A stretch of 64,000 nt of DNA. It comes from Euphorbia lathyris. Its lineage: Eukaryota > Streptophyta > Magnoliopsida > Malpighiales > Euphorbiaceae. Shown piece by piece: positions 56,278 to 64,000 of the stretch; within the stretch, counting starts at the first letter, position 1; each line of letters begins with the position of its first letter. The position numbers and the translations under genes were made by a program. Location: the NCBI RefSeq assembly GCF_963576675.1, contig NC_088914.1:83326441-83390440 (forward strand), in the 5' to 3' direction. The notes beneath the pieces were generated by a model that saw only the letters and a list, made by a program, of their open reading frames with translations, did no database searches and was not told the DNA's origin.

Positions 56278-59200
56278 ATGGCTCCCCAAACTAACAACAA
56301 TGCTAGCGGCAGTGGCACCTCAAAGGAGGAGGCGACGGTGAAGGTGCCGTACAAGGACCCAAAGAAGAAGGACGACAAGAAGAATGAGGATTTGGTGAGT
56401 TAATTTTCACAATACGAGGGGCAATTTTAGGAGATGATAGGATTTTAGCGATATTTTTACTCGGAATTTGGGTCGTGACTTTGTGGTATCTGGCTGTGAT
56501 AGATTCTTTCGGGTTTTGGAGACCTAGGGAAATTGATCTCTCCTGAAGTATTGGGGTTTTGTGTTTTGTGCATATATATGGTGCTATGTTGGTTTACATT
56601 ATATATATGGTGCTCTTTCATCTGCAGTCAGATGAGGACATCGCATTGAAGCAGCAGTTGGAGTTGCACGTGGAAAGGGTTCAGGATCCTGATCCTAGAT
56701 TGCAGAAGGTTGCTCTAGAGAGTTTGAGGTAATTCAAACATGTAAAGTTTAAGCATCTCATTGTTCTAAAATCTTCAAGGTTTCATGGTGATTCTTTTTT
56801 GTAGGCAGGAAATCCAAAGTGCTACAAGCTCAATGACTTCAGTTCCAAAGCCGTTGAAATTTCTCCGCCCATATTATGGAACTCTAAAGGCATATTATGA
56901 TACAATGGTTGAATCAGAACTGAAGGTATGTATTGTGCTGGAGAATGTCGCCATTTATCATGTCACTTTATTTCCGCTAACCAAGTTTTTCTTTCTAAAT
57001 TGCAGAAATACTTGGCGGATATACTGTCTGTTTTGGCATTAACCATGTCTGCTGAGGGAGAAAGGGTATGCCCCATTATTTAGGAATTTTAAGCTGATAC
57101 TATTTTCCCTTTGAGTGATTGGGCTTAGCAAGCATGCTCATACATGGTGTTGTCAAACTTTGTGTCCCATAACCATTTTCCTTTTTCATTGTCATGTTTT
57201 CTCTGCATATTGTATTGGGTAGAAAGAATTTCTAAATATTCTATTTTCTCTGTGTATATGTGAATCTCAAGCTCTTTTATATTAAGTAATCACTTCCTTG
57301 TGTGACGAGTCTTTCAGGAGAGTTTGAAGTACAGACTATTAGGCTCTGAAGGTGACATTGGATCCTGGGGCCACGAATATGTCAGGTTGGCTTTAACATA
57401 TGCAGAGCATTGTATTTAACAGCCCGAGTAATAATATTGAACAATGATTTACGGGCTGGTTAGGCAGTTCAATTATTTCTCACTTGGTTAGAATTTGGGT
57501 TAAGTCTTACATCTGGGCTTGTTTTTTGGTCCTCTTTTATACTCTTTTGTATCACCTTGGAACTTTATTGCTCGAGTTGTATTATCACTCATGTAGTTCA
57601 CGTGATTTTTTTGTTCTCATCATGCTTTCCACAATTTGCCAGTATATAGTAGCATCTCTATAATATGTCCACTTTTAGGATTCTTATATTCAGTTTTTAA
57701 AGTTGATGATACATCACACCCAATTCAGGTTTTAGTTTTAGTAATATGATCTAATTGATGTCAGGAACTTGGCTGGAGAATGTGTCCAAGAGTATGAAAA
57801 ACTAGAGGTTCGAAATCTATCCTTTATAAATGATCTCAAAGTACATTGTAAATGTTGTTGGTAATTCTTACAATGATTATGACATGTTGAATTGTGGAAT
57901 GATGGAAGCAGTTTCCTCCTCATATTCCATTCTCAGCTTAAATGATGTGCTGTTTTTTTTTTTAATCTGAGCAAGTTACCCAAACTTTTTGATGTCTTCG
58001 TTAGCTCTAAACAGTCTCATATGCACATCTTTTTTTTTTTTTTTTTTTTTTTACTTGATGATTCCATATATATTTGTATTTTAGTAGCTATATCATGATG
58101 CTTAATCTTCTTCTGTACTTGTTTGGAAAGTAAATGTATAATATTATCCAACTTTTGTTGGTGTTTGCTGCCTATGATGTTACAGGAGCCTGATGATCTA
58201 ATGGAACTTATCATACAAATTATTGCATTTCATATGCAGGTAAATTAAATTTTGGCATCAGCATGTCTCTATCTGTAATGAGAATCGGCACTTTGAGTCT
58301 GATGTAAAGCAGAAATTCTTTTTTTTTTTTATGTGATAAAATCTCCAAATGCTATGCAGAATATATACAACCATTTCATGTCACTGTCAACAAACATATT
58401 GGTTTGTGTTTTTGCAGCATAACGCTGAACCTGAAGCTGTTGACCTTTTAATGGAGGTAATGTGCAGTAGTATTTACTTTATATTTTCATCTATTAAAGT
58501 TTTATTTGCGCTTATCTTTTTCTTCGTTTTTTTAAGCTTTAGAGGTCTTTGACTCCAGGTGCGGTACCTTCATCTTTTGTTTGATCGTATTGACACGACA
58601 AATTTCAGGAAGACCTGCCTATACCTCACGAGTGCTGCAAGGTAGCTGAAATTGGCTTAATGTTGGTGAACTGACTAAAAACATTCATCTTTGTGCACTT
58701 AGAATGCTATAACTGGCATTTCGAAAGTGGTTTTCCCATTTTACCTCTTTATACTAATTAAAATGAAGTTGGCATGTATTTATTTCAATATTCAAAATAT
58801 GTGGAAAGCTCAATTTTAAAGTGTATGGTTGTGGAATAAAGTAATATTCTTATAATCTAGTTCACTTAATGGGCCTTTTGGGGCTTGATAAAAGGCACGT
58901 TTGATTGACTGCTTGATAAAAGTAATGATGGATTATCTTTTTCTTTTTTTAATTATGTTATTCTATCAAGGATTCAAGATCAATGCGCATTTGTTATCTG
59001 TATTACTGATATTGACATTTTATGCTGTGATTGAATGCAGATATCGTCCTGGCATAGATGATATGGTACTTCTTGATATTGCGTACATGACATATCTGAA
59101 ATATGAAGAATATTCAAATGCCCTTCAGATTGCGCTGTTCTTTGAAAACATGCAGGTTGGATCATTGTTGGAAACTCTTAATTTTAGCATCTCAACATCA

Positions 59201-62200
59201 TTACTTGTAAAATTTGATCTGAATTTCATTGCTTTTTAATGATATAGACTTCTGGCAGTGTTCAACTTCTGAATGATTGATTCAAATAACACCAGCCTTA
59301 AAAATGTAATTGTTTTTTTGCTTACTGTTTCTAACAATTCAAACTTATTTGTTGCAAGTATGTGCGGCAAGTTTTTATAGATTGTGATGACTTGCTGCGA
59401 AAGAAGCAGCTCTGTTACATCGTTGCTCGGCATGTAAGTTATTAATTTTTTAAGATGCATGTGTGAGTTTTATAGCAGCACATGTTATTAGGTTATCTTT
59501 CTGTTCGCTGAAGACTTCCACTCATGCAGGGTATTACCTTTGAGCTTGATGATGATATGGTTGAAGAGGATGAGGATAGAGAAGTATTGCAGGATATCAT
59601 CAACAACTCAAGGTTAAGTGAAGGTTATCTAACCCTTGCTCGGGATATTGAAGTCATGGAGCCCAAATCTCCTGAAGATATCTACAAGGTTTGAATATTA
59701 ATGACGCAATTTATACTGGAAGCATATTTAATTGCAATCTCTTCAAGGTTTTTTATACAACATCCGTTGATGTAGTTCAATGATACTTCTGTTAGCTTTG
59801 TCATTTTCATGAATTTCCTGCTTAATTTTGTGCAGGCACATCTGCTTGAAGGTCGGGCTAGTGCTGGTGCTAGTGTTGATTCTGCTAGACAAAATTTGGC
59901 TGCTACATTTGTCAATGCATTTGTAAATGCTGGATTTGGCCAGGTAGAATATTATCAAAGTTACATGGGAAGTGCCTTCACTAGTTTGTAGTTTATGTTG
60001 ATATTGATTGTTGCATACATCACAGGATAAGTTGATGATCGTTCCATCAGAATCTTCTAGTGGTGGTTCTTCAGGAAATTGGCTTTTTAAGAACAAAGAA
60101 CATGGAAAGACCAGCGCTGCTGCAAGTCTGGTTTGTATTCATTTAACTTTTAAATCACTCATCTAAGATGGTTTGCAGATTTCTAACATCTGTTATTCAT
60201 GACAGGGTATGATCTTACTGTGGGATATTGACTCTGGAGTTTCTCAAATTGATAAATATTTCCATAGCAATGACAACCATGTTATAGCTGGTGCCCTACT
60301 AGCAGTTGGAATTGTCAATTGCAGTATAAAAAATGATTGTGATCCGGTGAGTTATTCTGCTTTCTGTGGAATGAGAACATAATAGATAGGTACTTAATGT
60401 ATCTTTACAACATATATTTCTATTTTCCAGGCACTTGCTCTTCTGGATGATTACATAGATGAAGAAGACTCGTCCATCCGAATCGGGGCAATAATGGGTC
60501 TTGGAATTGCATATGCTGGTTCTGAGAATGAGCAGGTATTTTTGCTTCTCCTTTAGTTAGACGGCTGGTATCTAAAATTGGAAGTAAGTGTATTTTTGGC
60601 TGTGCTTTTGTTAGATGCCTGATTACCAAAATTCGTTAGTGTATAGCTGAAATGCCTTTCTTGTAAATAGAAGAAAGGTGGGTGGTTTGTATTTTCTTTA
60701 TTAAATATGTTTTCTTTTTCCAGTTGAAGTTAATTTGTTGACATGATGTACAGATATGCAGCAGGTTGTCTCATATACTCAATGATGCAAAAAGCCCCCT
60801 TGATGTAGTTGCATTCACAGCAATCTCTTTGGGCCTGATTTATGTGGCATCCTGCAACGAAGAAGTAGCACACACTATTATATTTGCAATAATGTGCCGA
60901 ACCGAGTCACAATTGCAGGAGCCTCTTACTCGATTCTTGCCTCTTGGCTTGGGTCTTCTATACCTTGGGAAACAGGTATCTTTGATCTGCTTGTATCTTA
61001 ATGAATGTTTTGTTTACTCATTTGTTTATTTATTTATTTTGCTTCACTTTTCTCTGTATCAAGAGATACCATGCTAATATGGAATCTGTTCTTTGTTTAA
61101 CAGGAAAGTATAGCGGCAACAGCAGAAGTTTCAGAAAGATTCAATGAGAAAATAAGAAACTATTGTGATATGACACTGCTGTCATGTGCCTATGCAGGGA
61201 CTGGAGATGTTCTCGAGGTCTGCAATCAATGTCTATCAGTTTTAAACAAATGGTCACAAATTTTTTTTGGTAGTCATTGTTCAAAGTTACTGATTCCATT
61301 GTAATATAGGTTCAAAATCTTCTTAGTCATTGCGGTCTACATCTTGAGAAAGGTGAAACATATCAAGGACCAGCTGTGCTTGGAATTGCAATGGCGGCAA
61401 TGGCTGAGGAATTGGGGGTTGAAATGGCAATTCGTTCAATGGGACATCTTTTACAGTATGGGGAACAGAATATACGTCGTGCGGTTCCTTTAGCTCTTGG
61501 TCTCCTCTGCATATCGAATCCAAAGGTACAAATCGTATTGTAGCTATCAAACGTCTTCCCGTTCTATCTAATAAACAATTTCAACGGGCAGTTGCAATTG
61601 AGCAGAGAAATTATATTAGTTTAAAGCTTTGGCAATGAAATTAAGAACTCTGGTGTCTTATCTTCTTACTTCCTCATTTTGCTTTTAATCTCTAGTCCAC
61701 ATATGTAAGCTGACAATTTAACCAGGTTTCTGAAGATTGTATCAGATGATTGCAAATCCATCCCATTACATTGCTTTAAGGATAAGTGATAGGGACTTTG
61801 TTGTTTGGTGATACATTAAATTATTTGCTTACTGAACTCTCTCCATCTACCAGGTTGATGTTATGAACACGTTGAGCAGACTTAGCCACGACACAGATTC
61901 CGAAGTGGCAATGGTAAATGAGATTTGCTAGACTAATAACTTTATCATCCTAAAAAGTTTTAACTGTTGCTCTCTAAAGGTTGCCAAATTTGTGTGAATA
62001 CTGCAGGCTGCAGTTATGTCCTTAGGTTTGATAGGTGCAGGAACCAATAATGCTCGAATCGCTAGAATGCTTCGGAACCTTTCAAGCTATTACTACAGAG
62101 ATGCCAGCCTTCTTTTCTGTGTAATGCTTCTCATATGTTTATTTCTTGTGTATTTGCAATCATGCTTTGAGGTTTTGATTTGATATGTCCTTCTCAGGTG

Positions 62201-62972
62201 CGAATTGCTCAAGGTCTTGTATATTTGGGGAAAGGCTTGTTAACTCTTAATCCATATCATTCTGATCGTTTCTTGCTATCACCGTAAGTACTTTCTTCCA
62301 GTCTCTGAAATTGTAGTTGTCAATCAAATCGAATATTAAGATTCGGTTCAAATTCATATGTTATAAAAAAATAAAATGTGTATCAGTCTCTGGATCTATA
62401 TCTTTTCTTCCCCTGTAGGACGGCTCTTGCCGGTCTGGTAATTATGCTTCATGCATGTCTTCAAATGAAAGCTATCATCTTGGGGAAATATCATTTTGTT
62501 CTCTACTTCCTAGTGTTAGCAATGCAGGTATGTTCCAGACTGGAAACTCGGTTCTGTTTTATGTGCAACCTTGTTTTGTTTATAGATGCACTAATTTTCT
62601 CCTGTCTGTCCTGTTATTTTGTGGCGTTACAGCCACGAATGTTGTTGACTGTGGATGAGAATCTTGAACCTTTATCGATACCAGTTCGTGTCGGAAAAGC
62701 TGTTGATGTAGTCGCTCAGGCAGGTCGACCCAAGACTATCACTGGTTTTCAGACCCACTTAACACCAGTAATATTGGGTGCTGGTGAACGAGCCGAGCTG
62801 GCTACAGAGAAGTGAGAACTTCCCCCTTGAAGTGCTATCAGGACCTTAGTTTTCTTTTTGTCTGTACACATTTTAACAGTCGTGTTTCTCGTGCAGGTAT
62901 ATTCCTCTTTCGCCCATTCTTGAAGGCTTTGTCATCTTGAGAGATAATCCAGATTACAGGGAAGATAATTAA
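56278..62972 (+). CDS. RPN1: 26S proteasome subunit RPN1-like, tandem copy 2
   Basis: The same 25-exon plan as copy 1, with the same phases: 56278-56394, 56628-56728, 56805-56925, 57006-57065, 57318-57385, 57765-57807, 58186-58239, 58418-58456, 58559-58641, 59041-59155, 59359-59433, 59530-59688, 59836-59943, 60026-60130, 60206-60346, 60431-60535, 60754-60975, 61104-61217, 61310-61525, 61854-61913, 62007-62120, 62198-62283, 62419-62527, 62633-62811, 62897-62972. The product is 889 residues with no stop. Exon 7 is 12 bp shorter. Changes cluster in exons 6-9: [13 protein letters not shown] becomes [13 protein letters not shown], and EYVKRQ becomes EYEKLE. The exon 11 acceptor is the weak GCAAG in place of CCAG. 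The repeat core is well kept. It could be a functional divergent paralogue or a gene early in decay; the open frame favours recent or continuing function. Its upstream region differs from that of copy 1. Confidence 0.88.
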
Positions 62973-63626
62973 TCTTTGAATGCGGCTCTAAAGTGGGACT
63001 TGCCCGGTTGCTGATAGGTCATCAATGCCTAATATCTTGAGGCACGGGAAATCAAAATTTTGTACAGTATTTTCGGCATGGTTATACAGGCTAAATGTAA
63101 TGTTCCAAACACTAGAACAAGACAGCCACCAAAAAGTAGAAGAGGTTGAAGACATGAAAGCTGATAAATTGTAGTTCTGTAATGAAATGTAATATCAGAT
63201 ATGGTGGCCGTTACTTTTAGTTAACCATTGAGAAAACATGGGTGAAACGTTAACCGAAAAATTTAATAAACAATTGACTGTCCCGAACTTGGATGCAATT
63301 GTAGTAATCCTCAGTTTCTTTATAGGTGTTTTGTGTTGTGACTTTTTCTTAATTCTTAGAATTTGATTGAATTCACATTATAAGCCTCTTGATCTTTTCA
63401 ACTTTTATATATATCATAATTGGTTAAAAATATGTCAGCTATTTCAATATTTAAACTTTTAGAAATATACTTAAGTTAAAGCCACGTGGCATGACAAGAA
63501 TTTGGTAATGCACAAATGAACAATTCTTGTAACATGGTGTAGCTAAACCACAGCTTTTTCTTACCACTTAAAAGAGAAAATCACATCTTAATCAACTCAA
63601 GAAAACAAACTTTCTTTGGGAATACA
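62973..63626. other. 3' UTR of RPN1 copy 2 and intergenic DNA
   Basis: Up to about 63210 it matches the copy 1 3' flank, with a deletion (ATGTAATGTTCCAAAC region). The rest is AT-rich with nothing recognised. Confidence 0.5.
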
Positions 63627-64000
63627 GGGTAGATTTCATCTATGGTGTACAACCTTTGCCCTATTTCACACTTTGGTGTACAACCATCAATTTGTCTCAC
63701 TAATATGTACGAACTTAGGAGTGACCTCCCACTATGGTATATAGCCGGTGAAAATGACCGGTCAACACCAGTCAACGCGCCACGTCATCCTTTTTTCATC
63801 TCTCTCATTTAAAATGTGGGACCCCTAAAGTTGAAATGACAAAAATACCCTTATTGCTTCTCCCTTTCTCCATCTTCCCATTTCATCTCTCCATCTTTCC
63901 ATTTCTGTACAAAATTTTTCTCTCTATCTTTCCTTAGATATATACTCTCTCTCCTCCATTCATTTTTTACTTTCTCTCTCTAACTACTCTCTCCATAATC
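63627..64000 (+). mobile_element. Left end of a second Mutator-type element, cut by the window edge
   Basis: GGGTAGATTTCATCTATGGT and the following GTGGTGTACAAC.., ACCTCCCACTATGG and GACCGGTCAAC blocks match the left TIR region of 41260-43213. The other end lies outside the window. Confidence 0.75.

Noticed and set aside
1..64000. CRISPR arrays, bacterial operons or phage genes
   Set aside because: None seen; the window is plant nuclear DNA, and its repeats are LTR, TIR, SINE or microsatellite in nature.

Overview
This is a plant nuclear window, almost certainly from a eudicot. The evidence is two intron-rich genes for 26S proteasome subunit RPN1 with plant-type exon structure, an EC1-like egg-cell secreted protein gene (a flowering-plant family), and a dense load of typical plant transposons: Athila-type Ty3/gypsy elements, TRIMs, tRNA-derived SINEs and Mutator/Tourist-like elements. 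The species cannot be named from the sequence alone.

Left part (1-14.5 kb): AT-rich intergenic DNA with one small intronless gene, an EC1-like protein at 1635-2024 on the minus strand. Around it lie a TRIM (731-1553) with a TIR element nested in its 3' LTR, several short TIR elements with 9-10 bp target duplications (3318-3850, 4184-4741), an Au-type SINE (5491-5683), a gypsy remnant near 7.8-8.06 kb, a solo LTR with 5-bp target duplications (9734-11015) and a second tRNA-derived SINE near 12.1 kb. At 12.4-14.45 kb begins one arm of a long inverted repeat whose other arm is at 40.55-44.18 kb.

Centre (14.5-37.5 kb): a clean nested insertion. An older Athila-like element lies on the minus strand (14529-37458, target duplication GAAGT). 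It has LTRs, a tRNA-Asp primer site, a polypurine tract and two Athila ORF1-like genes, but no gag or pol. A younger, full-structure Athila-like element (19800-33469, target duplication ACTAT) sits on the plus strand inside the older one's first ORF1-like gene. The younger element carries gag, pol (protease, RT, RNase H, integrase; broken by stops and one frameshift) and the same two ORF1-like genes downstream of pol. Both elements share a set of CpG-rich palindromes placed upstream of each coding unit, a four-unit dyad array before the 3' LTR, and a second polypurine-tract-like motif after the last gene.

Right-centre (37.5-44.2 kb): a tandem repeat, a Tourist-like MITE, other TIR elements, and the right arm of the long inverted repeat. 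That arm was invaded by a 1.95-kb Mutator-type element which carries a gene-like fragment and was itself invaded by a 567-bp TRIM. Paralogous empty sites support several of these insertions.

Right part (44.2-63.6 kb): two directly repeated RPN1 genes, each with 25 coding exons. Copy 1 (44527-52567) predicts 893 residues and looks canonical. Copy 2 (56278-62972) predicts 889 residues and is open and spliceable throughout, but it has clustered non-conservative changes, one weak splice acceptor and a different upstream region. A third copy of only the 3' UTR lies between them. Copy 1 intron 16 carries a TRIM absent from copy 2. The window ends inside another copy of the Mutator-type element.
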